A DNA stretch of 64,000 nucleotides from BMS3BBIN04 sp964552465 (GTDB taxonomy: Bacteria; Electryoneota; Electryoneia; Electryoneales; Electryoneaceae), in NCBI GenBank assembly GCA_964552465.1, contig CAZKGR010000003.1:124001-188000 (forward strand), read 5' to 3'. Shown one piece after another: positions 26,109 to 34,739 of this stretch. A program made the position numbers and the translations under genes. Numbering within the stretch: the first letter of the stretch is position 1; each line of letters begins with the position of its first letter. The notes under the pieces are model-generated. The model was not told the origin of the DNA. It was given only the letters and a program-made list of their open reading frames with translations, and made no database searches.

Positions 26109-26504
26109 ATGAACCCAGTCATCCCCAATCTTGCAATTACGGTGTTGGCAGTGACGGACATCCAGCGGACGCGCAGGTTTTACGACGAGGCGTTCGGCTG
26201 GAAGATCATCGTCGATGATCCAGTGTTTGTTGAGTACGAGGTGCGGGATGGATTCAGGGTGGCGCTGGCTGCCCACGCAATGCACGAAAGCAAGTACGGC
26301 AAGACGCCGGTTGCTGTGACGGCAGACGGTGTTTCGGGCGTTGAACTGTACTTGAACGTATCCGATCTGGATTTGGCGACCGAACGAGTTGTTAACGCTG
26401 GCGCAACTGTTCTTGCACCGAAGAAACTGTACGACTGGGGTGAAGAAGCGGTTTACTTGCGTGATCCGGAAGGGCATGTGCTGGTGCTGGCCGCGAAGCC
26501 ATGA
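26109..26504 (+). CDS. VOC (glyoxalase/bleomycin-resistance) superfamily protein
   Basis: 131 residues forming one vicinal-oxygen-chelate module pair: NLAITVLAVTDIQRTRRFYD at the N terminus, FVEYEVRDGFRVALAA, then ELYLNVSDLDLATERVVNAG and VYLRDPEGHVLVLAA. The DPEGH motif near the end carries the usual metal-ligand Glu region. The start at 26109 (MNPVIPNLAITV) has GAGGA five bases upstream; the GTG at 26082 falls at the end of a repeat. Such proteins act as lyases, isomerases or resistance proteins; the substrate cannot be told. A REP-like repeat begins immediately after the stop. Confidence 0.85.
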   Translation: MNPVIPNLAITVLAVTDIQRTRRFYDEAFGWKIIVDDPVFVEYEVRDGFRVALAAHAMHESKYGKTPVAVTADGVSGVELYLNVSDLDLATERVVNAGATVLAPKKLYDWGEEAVYLRDPEGHVLVLAAKP

Positions 26505-26531
26505 TGTAGCCCGGTTTCGTTGAAACCGGGG
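26505..26531. repeat. REP-like palindrome abutting the VOC stop codon
   Basis: TGTAGCCCGGTTTCGTTGAA followed by ACCGGGG, starting on the base after TGA (26502-26504). Confidence 0.78.
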
Positions 26532-26638
26532 TGAATGCGGATGATCGAAGGTGGAAGGAGTAGATGATCCGCGTTTGCAAGGTGCGCGCCGCACCCGAGA
26601 AACACGGGCCTTTTCGTTTTCAATGATTCACGACAAAA

Positions 26639-26688
26639 GAGAGATCCGTCTCGTTCACGGCTTGCAACGTGAACGTCAGGATGACGCA
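26639..26688 (-). repeat. HPEQSEGS-type repeat with internal insertion
   Basis: AGAGATCCGTCTCGTTCACG at one end and GTCAGGATGACGCA at the other match the two flanks of the repeat at 24496. The middle differs and contains GTTCACG ... CGTGAAC, an internal inverted repeat. A weak CCCG/CGGG hairpin with TTTTCGTTTTC lies just before it (26594-26620). Confidence 0.6.
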
Positions 26689-26765
26689 TCTTGGACTCAG
26701 GACTGTTATTGACTTTGCTCATAACTCATAGCTCATAACTCACAACTGACGTTGAGGAGGAACAC

Positions 26766-27863
26766 ATGGCGACCAAGTACGACCGCGTTTATAACTACAA
26801 TGCGGGCCCGTCAGCGATTCCAGTTGAAGTACTGGAAAAGGTGCATGAACAGTGGTTCAATTATCAGGGCGCGGGAATGGCCGTGATGGAAATGTCCCAC
26901 CGTTCAAAGCAATTCGACCAAATCCACAATGATACCATTGCTCGTGTGAAGCAACTGCTTAACCTCGGCGATGAGTTCCATGTGCTGATGGTCCAGGGTG
27001 GTGCGAGCACGCAGTTCGCGATGATCCCGATGAATTTCCTCGGCGAAGGCGATGTTGCGGATTACATCAACACCGGCACCTGGTCGACCAAGGCGATCAA
27101 GGAAGGCAAGCTGTTTGGTGATGTAAATGTCGCGTTCGATGGCAGCGAAGTCGATTTCATGCGTCTGCCGTCCCAGGATGAGCTGAAGCTGACCGATGGC
27201 GCGCGTTATGTGCACCTGACCAGCAACAACACGATCAAGGGCACTCAGTTCCGCACCTTCCCGAACACGAACGGGGTTCCGATGGTGATGGACATGAGCT
27301 CTGACATCATGAGCCACCCGATGGACTGCAGCCCGTTCGGCATGATCTACGCCGGTGCGCAGAAGAACCTCGGCCCCAGTGGTGTGACGCTTGTGATCCT
27401 GCGTGACGATTTCGCCAAAGGTGCAAATGAAGGCGTCACCAGCATGCTGAAGTACCAGACACACATTGACAAGAACAGCCTGTACAACACTCCGCCAACC
27501 TTCGCTATTTACCTGATGGGCGAAGTGCTGCAGTGGATCATCGACAATGGTGGTCTGGAAGGCATTGAAGCCCGTAACAAGAAGAAGGCTGACATGCTGT
27601 ATGGCTTCTTCAACGAGTACCCCGACTTCTTCAAGTGCCCGGTCGAAGAGAGCAGCCGCAGCCACATGAATGTCTGCTACCGCTTGCCGAACGAAGATCT
27701 CGAGCAGAAGATGATCGCGGAAGCGACGCGTAGCGGTTTCATCGGCATGAAGGGCCATCGCAGTGTTGGTGGCTTGCGTATCTCGATGTACAACGCCACC
27801 CCGCCGGAGAGCATTGAGGCGGCGATTGCGTTCATGAAAGATTTCATGCAGCATAACGGTTAG
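26766..27863 (+). CDS. serC: Phosphoserine aminotransferase
   Basis: Converts 3-phosphohydroxypyruvate and glutamate to O-phosphoserine and 2-oxoglutarate, the second step of serine synthesis; also used in pyridoxal-phosphate synthesis in some bacteria. The 365-residue product starts YNYNAGPSAIPVEVLEKV and has MEMSHRSKQF, VQGGASTQFAM and the PLP lysine K200 in YAGAQKNLGPSG. The C terminus has GLRISMYNATPPESI. A strong Shine-Dalgarno (GAGGAGG) precedes the ATG. It is followed about 100 bases later by serA, with a REP-like repeat pair between them. Confidence 0.95.
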   Translation: MATKYDRVYNYNAGPSAIPVEVLEKVHEQWFNYQGAGMAVMEMSHRSKQFDQIHNDTIARVKQLLNLGDEFHVLMVQGGASTQFAMIPMNFLGEGDVADYINTGTWSTKAIKEGKLFGDVNVAFDGSEVDFMRLPSQDELKLTDGARYVHLTSNNTIKGTQFRTFPNTNGVPMVMDMSSDIMSHPMDCSPFGMIYAGAQKNLGPSGVTLVILRDDFAKGANEGVTSMLKYQTHIDKNSLYNTPPTFAIYLMGEVLQWIIDNGGLEGIEARNKKKADMLYGFFNEYPDFFKCPVEESSRSHMNVCYRLPNEDLEQKMIAEATRSGFIGMKGHRSVGGLRISMYNATPPESIEAAIAFMKDFMQHNG

Positions 27864-27877
27864 TTTATCGTTGCTTG

Positions 27878-27952
27878 TGTAGCCCGGGTTCGCCGAATCC
27901 GGGGTTTGGACTGAATATTGGTGAGTTCCCGGCTTCACGAAGCCGGGCTACA
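27878..27952. repeat. Paired REP-like element between serC and serA
   Basis: First arm TGTAGCCCGGGTTCGCCGAA with TCCGGGG (27878-27904); second arm CCCGGCTTCACGAAGCCGGG with CTACA (27928-27952). The arms are inverted relative to each other, as in paired REP elements. The second arm ends three bases before the AGGAG that serves serA. Confidence 0.78.
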
Positions 27953-27968
27953 TTCAGGAGATAAAACC

Positions 27969-28883
27969 ATGGCGAAGATTCTCGTCAACGACGGCATTTC
28001 CGATCAGGGTGCACAGATTTTGCGTGACGCCGGCCATGAACTAGAAATGACCAAGGTCGAACAGGACAACCTGATCAACGAGCTGAAGAACTACGATGCG
28101 ATCCTCGTGCGCAGCGCCACAAAGGTCCGCACCGAGCATATCGATGCCAGCCCCGGCCTGAAGCTGGTTGGTCGCGGTGGTGTTGGCCTCGACAATATCG
28201 ACGTCGATTATGCTAAGACTAAGAACATCGAGATCGTCAACACGCCAGCGGCGTCGTCGGACAGTGTTGCCGAACTGGTGTTGACGCATCTGTTCAATCT
28301 TGCGCGTTGGGGTCATGCGGCAAACGTGACTTTGCGCAAGGGCGAGTGGAACAAGAAGCAGTACAAGGGCATTGAGCTGGCCGGACGCACTCTCGGTATC
28401 ATCGGTTTTGGTCGAATTGGCCAATCGCTGGGGCGCAAGGCTGTCGCGTTGGGCATGAAGGTTGTGGCTTACGATGTGGTTGATGTCAGCGTGGATTATG
28501 ATGCGACGATTACGAATTCGATGGATGATGTGTTGGCTGCTGCTGACTTCCTCAGCGTGCACGTTCCGAACAAGAACTTCCTCGAGATGACGTCCGAGCA
28601 CTTCAACAAGATGAAGGATGGCGCGTACATCGTGAACTGCGCACGCGGTGGTGTGTTAAAGGAAGACGATCTGCTGGCAGCGTTGAACAGTGGCAAGCTG
28701 GCTGGCGCGGGTCTCGATTGTTACGACAACGAGCCGACTCCGAACACCGACCTGTTGAACCATCCGAATGTGTCTGCAACTCCGCACATCGGGGCAGCGA
28801 CGACGGACGCACAGGGCAGGGTTGGGCTGGAACTGGCGACCAAGGTGAGCAATTTCTTCGCTGGTAAGGGTGCTATAGCGTAA
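27969..28883 (+). CDS. serA: D-3-phosphoglycerate dehydrogenase, short form
   Basis: Oxidises 3-phosphoglycerate to 3-phosphohydroxypyruvate with NAD, the first step of serine synthesis. 304 residues with the substrate-domain LVRSATKVRTEHIDA and GLKLVGRGGVGLDNIDVDYA, the NAD-binding GIIGFGRIGQSLGRKA, and the catalytic-region YIVNCARGGVLKEDDL and TPHIGAATTDAQGRV. It ends right after the catalytic domain, so the regulatory ASB and ACT domains of longer SerA proteins are absent and serine feedback through ACT is unlikely. The start at 27969 has AGGAG at 27956-27960. Downstream lies a strong terminator. Confidence 0.94.
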   Translation: MAKILVNDGISDQGAQILRDAGHELEMTKVEQDNLINELKNYDAILVRSATKVRTEHIDASPGLKLVGRGGVGLDNIDVDYAKTKNIEIVNTPAASSDSVAELVLTHLFNLARWGHAANVTLRKGEWNKKQYKGIELAGRTLGIIGFGRIGQSLGRKAVALGMKVVAYDVVDVSVDYDATITNSMDDVLAAADFLSVHVPNKNFLEMTSEHFNKMKDGAYIVNCARGGVLKEDDLLAALNSGKLAGAGLDCYDNEPTPNTDLLNHPNVSATPHIGAATTDAQGRVGLELATKVSNFFAGKGAIA

Positions 28884-28914
28884 CTAAAACGCACGTAACC
28901 GTTTGATAATTAAG

Positions 28915-28943
28915 CGCGTGGGGTAATATTTCCCATGCGTTTT
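28915..28943 (+). terminator. Intrinsic terminator after serA
   Basis: CGCGTGGG (28915-28922) pairs with CCCATGCG (28932-28939), loop of nine bases, then TTTTCTTG. Eight pairs including one G-U. Confidence 0.82.
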
Positions 28944-29070
28944 CTTGTACTCTCATGAGAATGGAATATTTTAACAATGTGATCTATATCAATCGCAGTA
29001 CTGGAATTATGGTAGTACCTTTCGCGGGGGTGTAAGAAAGCAGACAAAACATAAACTGGAGGACGGAACT

Positions 29071-31287
29071 GTGAGACAAATCATAATGGTCACCTTACTT
29101 CTCTTGTTCGCAACAGCGTTAGCGTTCGGAGAAGACCAAACTGATTACGCGATGCTGGAGCAGTTGCGGGTTGAATTTGAAGCCCGTTGGGAAAGCTGGC
29201 AAGGCCCGGATTACCTGGCTGCGAAACAAGCGACTACTGGCTATTACGGTGAAATCAACGCCGATCCAAGCAGAGAATTGATGGGTATTGACGAATATGG
29301 CAATCCCATCATCTACTACACTGATAACTACAACGCGGGCCTGTCAACACGCACCAACCGTATCCAGCCGGGCGGTGTTTCCGGATACAATCTGGATGGG
29401 TCAACGATCACGCGCATGTACCATTGGGATAACAGTACCGTCAACGGCAACCACAATGAGTTTGTGGGCCGGGTTCAGAACATGGACGGTGGCAACAGTA
29501 ACGAAGCACATGCCAATCACACTGGTGGTACGATGATGGCGTCCGGCGTGTCTGCTTCTGCCAAGGGCATGGCGACGGGTGCAACATTGCACTCCTACAA
29601 TTGGAATTGGGATGAATCAGAGATGACCACTGCCGGTGGCGCCGGTGCGAAGGTTTCATCGCATTCATACTATTCAGGAAACGGATATGGCGCGTATGTA
29701 AGCCGTACCCGGAGCTACGACCTGGTTGCGAATGCTTCACCATACTACCTGATCTGTGTTTCCGCAGGTAATGCCGGATCGGGTTGGGATACAATCAACA
29801 GCAGCAACGCGATCAAGAACGGATTGGTGGTTGGCGCGGTGAATGATGTGACCAACTATACCGGTCCGGGCAGTGTATCGACAGCGAGCTTCAGTTCACG
29901 TGGGCCAACCAATGATGACCGTATCAAGCCGGATATCATGGGTAACGGCGTAAACGTCTATAGTTGCTCAGTGAACAGCTACACGACTATGTCCGGTACA
30001 TCGATGTCGACCCCGAATGTTGCTGGATCAGGATTCCTGCTGATTGAACAGTATCATCAGACACACAGCAACGCCTACCCGTATTCATCGACAATCAAGG
30101 GTGTGATTATCCACACCGCGCTCGAATGTGGCAGCTGGGATGGCCCGGACTACCGTTACGGCTGGGGTCTGATGGATTCGGAAGCAGCGGCAACATTAAT
30201 CGAATTCGATGCCACCACAGATGACAACGCGATTACCGAGAACTTCCTGAGTAACGGTCAGACTAGCGAACAGTTCGTCGAAGTTTCAGGTGCGGAACCA
30301 CTTCGAGTGACTATATGCTGGAATGATCCTGCAGCCAATTCAGGTGCCGCGAATACTTTGATCAACGACCTGGATGTGTCTGTAACAGAAGTCGCGACGA
30401 ACACAACCACACTGCCGTGGGTACTTAACGGGAACACAAACAGCCCGCCGACGCACGGTGACAATAATGTTGACAATGTTGAGCAGGTGTTGATCGCGAA
30501 TCCAAATGCGGGAACATACAGGATTACTGTTTCGCATGATGGTACTCTGCAGGGTGGTTTACAAGCATACAGCCTGATCATTACCGGTGCGTCAGGTGGC
30601 GGGGAACCACCAGAAGCAACACTAGTACTCACCCCTGTTGCAAATTTCATTTCTCCGGGTGGTGGCTCACTGATTTACGATGTGGATTTCTCGTATAACG
30701 GGAACACTAACCGTCCGAATTCATCATATTGGGTGATGGCAATTATGCCAAACGGGAGTACGTATGGTCCTGTGTTCCAGTACAACACAACCTTTACTCC
30801 TGGCCAGCAGATTTCGACTCAATTGACCCACCAGGTACCGGGAAATGCGCCAGGTGGTATTTATACCATTATCGGCAACGTTGGAACCTACCCGGATGTG
30901 ATTATCGCTTCGGATGAGTTCGAGATGACGAAATGGGGCGGAACACCGGATGGTTCAGACGGATCATGGCCGGAAGATGATGCGCAGATTGCGTCGCAAG
31001 GCAACATGTTCGAGCTACCGGACAGCTATGCGATCAGCGAAGCGTATCCGAACCCGTTCAATCCGACCACATCATTTACGTTACAGCTTCCTGAAGCTGC
31101 GGATGTTAATGTCGCGGTGTACAACGTGAACGGTCAGTTGGTCCAACAGGTTGCTGAGAGTCAATTCGCGGCGGGTTCACATCAGCTTAGTTTTGATGGT
31201 TCGAATCTGGCGGCAGGTGTGTATTTCCTCCATGCGAATGTTCCAGGTCAACTGAGTGAATTGCGCAAGCTGGCATTGGTTAAGTAA
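29071..31287 (+). CDS. Secreted subtilisin-like (S8) serine protease with T9SS-type sorting domain
   Basis: Extracellular protease of 738 residues. Signal peptide MRQIIMVTLLLLFATALAFG follows a GTG start with GGAGGA at 29058-29063. Catalytic residues can be placed: D120 in YHWDNSTV, H147 in EAHANHTGGTMMASG (usual form HGTHVAGT), oxyanion N234 in SAGNAGSG and S311 in SGTSMSTPNVAG. A P-domain-like jelly roll follows (VTICWNDPAANSGAANTLIN, about residues 395-510). The C terminus is the sorting domain AYPNPFNPTTSFTLQLPEAA ending LRKLALVK. Protein digestion outside the cell is the likely role; substrate unknown. It stands alone between the serA and downstream terminators. Confidence 0.9.
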   Translation: MRQIIMVTLLLLFATALAFGEDQTDYAMLEQLRVEFEARWESWQGPDYLAAKQATTGYYGEINADPSRELMGIDEYGNPIIYYTDNYNAGLSTRTNRIQPGGVSGYNLDGSTITRMYHWDNSTVNGNHNEFVGRVQNMDGGNSNEAHANHTGGTMMASGVSASAKGMATGATLHSYNWNWDESEMTTAGGAGAKVSSHSYYSGNGYGAYVSRTRSYDLVANASPYYLICVSAGNAGSGWDTINSSNAIKNGLVVGAVNDVTNYTGPGSVSTASFSSRGPTNDDRIKPDIMGNGVNVYSCSVNSYTTMSGTSMSTPNVAGSGFLLIEQYHQTHSNAYPYSSTIKGVIIHTALECGSWDGPDYRYGWGLMDSEAAATLIEFDATTDDNAITENFLSNGQTSEQFVEVSGAEPLRVTICWNDPAANSGAANTLINDLDVSVTEVATNTTTLPWVLNGNTNSPPTHGDNNVDNVEQVLIANPNAGTYRITVSHDGTLQGGLQAYSLIITGASGGGEPPEATLVLTPVANFISPGGGSLIYDVDFSYNGNTNRPNSSYWVMAIMPNGSTYGPVFQYNTTFTPGQQISTQLTHQVPGNAPGGIYTIIGNVGTYPDVIIASDEFEMTKWGGTPDGSDGSWPEDDAQIASQGNMFELPDSYAISEAYPNPFNPTTSFTLQLPEAADVNVAVYNVNGQLVQQVAESQFAAGSHQLSFDGSNLAAGVYFLHANVPGQLSELRKLALVK

Positions 31288-31342
31288 GCTGCCAGAGATA
31301 CTGTTGGGAGCTGTTTCCAGCGGTAGGTTTGATAATTTTACA

Positions 31343-31377
31343 AGTCCGGCGGAGTTTTACTTCGCCGGGCTTTTTTT
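31343..31377 (+). terminator. Intrinsic terminator after the S8 protease gene
   Basis: AGTCCGGCG pairs with CGCCGGGCT (one G-U pair) around a GAGTTTTACTT loop, followed by TTTTTT. Confidence 0.88.
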
Positions 31378-31436
31378 GTACTATTTGCCCCGTTGGCGAT
31401 CTTTGGATTCGTGGTCTCGCTGGAACTTGACTCCTC

Positions 31437-31466
31437 TTGACAGAACCTCAACAATCCACGTACTTT
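31437..31466 (+). promoter_or_regulatory. Candidate promoter of the tRNA cluster
   Basis: TTGACA (31437-31442), 18-base spacer, TACTTT (31461-31466), about 80 bases before tRNA-Pro. Consensus and position only. Confidence 0.45.
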
Positions 31467-31548
31467 CGGGTCTGTTCGTTACGGCGGCCTTGGATTCCAA
31501 GGCTGCGTTTTTTTGGCGACGTATATTGCTTGTAACGAACGGAGTTGG

Positions 31549-31622
31549 CGGGGCGTAGCGCAGCCCGGTAGCGCACCTGCTTTGGGAGCAGGGGGTCGCT
31601 GGTTCGAATCCAGTCGCCCCGA
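31549..31622 (+). tRNA. tRNA-Pro (TGG)
   Basis: Acceptor CGGGGCG pairs with CGCCCCG (31615-31621), discriminator A at 31622. The anticodon loop is TTTGGGA with anticodon TGG; the T arm contains GGTTCGAATCC. The 3' CCA is not encoded (CTG follows), so it must be added by CCA transferase. First of a four-tRNA cluster. Confidence 0.95.
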
Positions 31623-31694
31623 CTGGGCACGACGGATGAAGTTGTACGTCAGTCGTTTATTGGACAAACGCGACGCTGTTCGTGGCACAATGAT

Positions 31695-31771
31695 GCGCCA
31701 GTAGCTCAACTGGATAGAGCACCGGCCTTCTAAGCCGGCGGTTCGGGGTTCAAGTCCCTGCTGGCGTACCA
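31695..31771 (+). tRNA. tRNA-Arg (TCT)
   Basis: Acceptor GCGCCAG pairs with CTGGCGT (G-U at the first pair), discriminator A, encoded CCA at 31769-31771. The anticodon loop CTTCTAA gives TCT, reading AGA; T arm GGTTCAAGTCC. Confidence 0.94.
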
Positions 31772-31843
31772 CGCAGATGGGGACAGACATATGCACCCGA
31801 CTGCGCGTTGATCCGAACGACAGCCCAGTTCGTCAACGAACAT

Positions 31844-31921
31844 GGTCCGAGTAGTTCAGTTGGTTAGAACGCCTGACTGTGGCTCAGGAGGTCGTGGGTT
31901 CAAATCCCATCTCGGACCCCA
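31844..31921 (+). tRNA. tRNA-His (GTG)
   Basis: Shows the histidine-specific extra 5' G (31844) opposite C73 (31918). Acceptor GTCCGAG pairs with CTCGGAC, with encoded CCA at 31919-31921. The anticodon loop CTGTGGC gives GTG. Confidence 0.95.
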
Positions 31922-32007
31922 TATCTTACCGGCCCTGTTGATCAGGAATGTTGCAGGTCAACGGGCGGTAATCACAATCAAGTGTGCGAGCGAAAGTTCG
32001 CCTTTGT

Positions 32008-32082
32008 GGCCCCTTCGTCTAGTGGTTAAGACACCAGGTTTTCATCCTGGCAACAGGAGTTCGATTCTCCTAGGGGTCACCA
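32008..32082 (+). tRNA. tRNA-Glu (TTC)
   Basis: Acceptor GGCCCCT pairs with AGGGGTC (G-U at pair 2), discriminator A at 32079, encoded CCA. The anticodon loop TTTTCAT gives TTC. A second Glu isoacceptor with anticodon CTC is at 60006-60077. Confidence 0.94.
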
Positions 32083-32083
32083 G

Positions 32084-32112
32084 AAACGGCGCTCATATCC
32101 GAGCGCCGTTTT
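32084..32112 (+). terminator. Intrinsic terminator of the tRNA cluster
   Basis: AAACGGCGCTC pairs with GAGCGCCGTTT across an ATATCC loop; eleven pairs, the 3' arm running into TTTT. Confidence 0.88.
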
Positions 32113-32200
32113 GCATTCCGGCCTGTAACCGATGTTTTAGTCCATCGCTCTAATGTGTGACCCATTCAATTGGGCTGATATGCGCGAAGGAGAGGATGCC

Positions 32201-32887
32201 ATGCAGAACCGTTGGAAGTTGGCGCTCATAGCTTCGACCGTGCTATTGATTTCACTCAGTATGGGTTGTGCGACATTCCGGTCAGACATTATCGGCGGGA
32301 TGGATGCTGATGTCGAAAAGAACTATGGCGCTGAGAAAGTCAGTGTGCTGTTTGTCTTCAACCATAGCAGACAGATGGTGGGTTTTGATGCAATCCCGAA
32401 GCTGGAGTCGCAACGTCAGATTTTAAATGGGTTTGATGATATACTCTTCGATGCATTGCCGGAAATAGGCAATCTGGGATCCTACGCTACATTCACCGAG
32501 TTTTCCACCGACGTAAACGATCCGGACCGTCGAGCATTGAAAGATAGCCTGATGGCTTCCCACGACTATGTGATATCGATGCGGATTAAAAGAGAAACGT
32601 CCTTTTCAAAGTTATTTCTCGGGTCACTGACATCAACGGTTTCTGTTACCGTAATCCCCGTACCGTACACGAGACATTTCTCACTGGACACTCAGGTGTT
32701 CAAGCGTGATGGCAGCCTTATCTCGGAATATCATCACGAAGCAAATGTGACCAAGTGGGTACAGACGTTATTGCTCTTCGCGTACCCGTTCCATCCGGAA
32801 ACGCGGAAGATTGAAGAAACCTACGTTGAAATGTTGCACACCGTCTTCCGACAGATTGACGGGGAACGAATCCTTGTTGCTGAGTAA
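32201..32887 (+). CDS. Putative lipoprotein, unknown function
   Basis: 228 residues starting MQNRWKLALIASTVLLISLS with lipobox SMGC, so probably lipid-anchored. The start at 32201 is preferred over 32153 because GGAGAGG precedes it and the signal peptide begins there. The mature part has mixed alpha/beta composition with DYVISMRIKRETSFSKLFLG and a short hydrophobic STVSVTVIPVPY stretch; no family recognised. It is single, between the tRNA terminator and its own terminator. Confidence 0.65.
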   Translation: MQNRWKLALIASTVLLISLSMGCATFRSDIIGGMDADVEKNYGAEKVSVLFVFNHSRQMVGFDAIPKLESQRQILNGFDDILFDALPEIGNLGSYATFTEFSTDVNDPDRRALKDSLMASHDYVISMRIKRETSFSKLFLGSLTSTVSVTVIPVPYTRHFSLDTQVFKRDGSLISEYHHEANVTKWVQTLLLFAYPFHPETRKIEETYVEMLHTVFRQIDGERILVAE

Positions 32888-32913
32888 AATCGTGCTGCAA
32901 GAATGGTAGTACT

Positions 32914-32950
32914 AAATAACGATCAGTCTCCAAATGATCGTTATTTGTTT
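32914..32950 (+). terminator. Intrinsic terminator after the lipoprotein gene
   Basis: AAATAACGATCA (32914-32925) pairs perfectly with TGATCGTTATTT (32935-32946); TTTGTTTG follows. Confidence 0.82.
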
Positions 32951-33045
32951 GCCGGATCCAGTGCAGTATCTTCCGGCTTCATGGTTTTTTGTTCCAACAG
33001 GTATGTTGACCAAACATTGATTCAGCTTGCTTTGGAGAAACTCGC

Positions 33046-34518
33046 ATGCGTACCACAATCCTCGGTTTGATGGTTTTCTTCGTGGCTCTGTCGTCTGCTT
33101 TGGCGATGGACGGAGATGAGTTCATGCAGCATTGGAGTCAGGCGGACGGCAAGGACGCCAAGATCGCGCTGGCACAGCAGGCCGTGCGGGATGCGGACGA
33201 CGTCGATGTAATTCGTGCGATCCAGGACAAATGGAAAGAATATGATCGTGATTCGGCTGTTGAATTCTTCCAGTCTCTTTTGTCAGAAGAAGAATCTGCT
33301 CGCAACCTGTACCTGATGGGGCGTTTGCAGGAATTCCCAATGGATAAAATCGACTATGCTCGACGCGCATTGACCGTCGATCCAGAATTCATCTACGGAT
33401 ATCGACTGCTGTGCGTGACCTATCAACAATCGTTGTACCGTGGTGACGAAAGTGATGATCACTATGCGTCGTTGGAGCAATCATTCGCACGTGACCTGCC
33501 GGTGATTCGTCAAGCGACGGATATCCTTGCCGACAATGCAGAAGCGTGGGGCTATTACAGCGATGCGCTCGGCTATAAACAGGATTACGCCGCTCAGTTG
33601 ACCGTGTTGAACACGGGAAAGGAGATGGGCGCGCGGTGGGCAAGGGTGCAGGCATTCACCAACGTCCACGTTTTAATGGGCGATTATCAAGTGGCGTTGG
33701 ATAATCTGGATAACATGCTGGGTGTGGGGGATTCACCCGACGGTTCTGATCTCGTTGCTGAGGAGCATCTCTATCGTTATGCCATGGCTCTGGAAAACGC
33801 TGAGGCATGGGATGAAGCGGTCAGGTACTTCACGGCTTATGACAATGAAGATCTCAAGCCGCTGGCGACTGTTTTCCTGGCAACTGCGTACCATCAGCTC
33901 GGCGATGAGGAGGCCATGTACGCTGCGTTGGAAAATGCAGTACAACTCGGATTTGATTCTCCGATGGAATTGTCAGGAATGAGCGAATTCGAAGCATATC
34001 ATGGCGCTGAGCGCTGGGCTGTTATCGAAGCCGCGGTGAAGGAGAATCGTCAGAAGAACACTCCCAAGCGACGTGCTGAAGCTCTGGCCAAGCGAATGGA
34101 AATCGTAGCTCCGGAATTGGGGATGACGAAGGTGGATGGCAGTACCGTCACTCTCGCCGACCTCAATGGGCAAGTGGTTGTAATCGATTTCTGGGCGACC
34201 TGGTGCGGGCCATGCCGGATGGCGATGCCGGAGATTGACGAATTCACGGAGGCTTATGCTGATAAGGATGTGATCGTGATATCGTTAAATGTGTGGGAGA
34301 ATGTCCCGGAGAAGGCGAAGAAGTTCATGACCGACAACGAGTATGACATGCATCTGATGTGGGCCGATGGCGATGTGAAACCGACGGATCTATTTGAGGT
34401 GACCGGAATTCCCACATTGGTGGTGATCGATAAGGATGGTGTCATCCGGTTCAAGGAAGTCGGCTATGAAGAGGGTTTGGCAGAGAAGCTGGGTTGGCTT
34501 ACGGACGAACTGCTGTAA
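33046..34518 (+). CDS. TPR-like protein fused to a TlpA/ResA-type thioredoxin domain
   Basis: 490 residues with signal peptide MRTTILGLMVFFVALSSALA, so periplasmic or membrane-associated. Residues about 30-335 are helical repeats of TPR type (EYDRDSAVEFFQSLLSEEES; AWDEAVRYFTAYDNEDLKPL). Residues about 350-488 are a thioredoxin fold with DFWATWCGPCRMAMPEIDEF, cis-proline region VTGIPTLVVIDKDG, and the TlpA/AhpC-like insertion. WCGPC is an intact redox pair, so thiol-disulfide exchange in the envelope is expected. GGAG precedes the ATG. The fusion suggests that the repeats bring particular client proteins to the redox site. A terminator follows. Confidence 0.88.
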   Translation: MRTTILGLMVFFVALSSALAMDGDEFMQHWSQADGKDAKIALAQQAVRDADDVDVIRAIQDKWKEYDRDSAVEFFQSLLSEEESARNLYLMGRLQEFPMDKIDYARRALTVDPEFIYGYRLLCVTYQQSLYRGDESDDHYASLEQSFARDLPVIRQATDILADNAEAWGYYSDALGYKQDYAAQLTVLNTGKEMGARWARVQAFTNVHVLMGDYQVALDNLDNMLGVGDSPDGSDLVAEEHLYRYAMALENAEAWDEAVRYFTAYDNEDLKPLATVFLATAYHQLGDEEAMYAALENAVQLGFDSPMELSGMSEFEAYHGAERWAVIEAAVKENRQKNTPKRRAEALAKRMEIVAPELGMTKVDGSTVTLADLNGQVVVIDFWATWCGPCRMAMPEIDEFTEAYADKDVIVISLNVWENVPEKAKKFMTDNEYDMHLMWADGDVKPTDLFEVTGIPTLVVIDKDGVIRFKEVGYEEGLAEKLGWLTDELL

Positions 34519-34561
34519 AGCAGATGCAATTCAAGTTCTGCCAGTTATTTTGGCTACTACC

Positions 34562-34595
34562 TGCCACGGATCCAAATCCGTGGCATTGTTTTGTT
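34562..34595 (+). terminator. Intrinsic terminator after the thioredoxin gene
   Basis: GCCACGGAT (34563-34571) pairs with ATCCGTGGC (34576-34584), loop CCAA, followed by ATTGTTTTGTTG. The stem core GCCACGGA/TCCGTGGC is nearly repeated in the hairpin at 43916-43943. Confidence 0.78.
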
Positions 34596-34739
34596 GATTT
34601 CAGTGTTGTCATACCTGCTCTCCTCAGAGCAATAGAACTCATATGACTTCCAAAAAGGGAGCGGATTACTTGGAACCACAAGGGTTTCGCGCTACTTTAC
34701 TCTGATACTGTTAACAATCCTCAAGGGTCCGGAGGAAGC

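Noticed and set aside
26904..27938. 344-codon open frame on the minus strand opposite serC
   Set aside because: It is a shadow of serC and runs into a REP-like repeat. It has no recognisable domain and its composition is compatible with an antisense frame of a GC-balanced gene.
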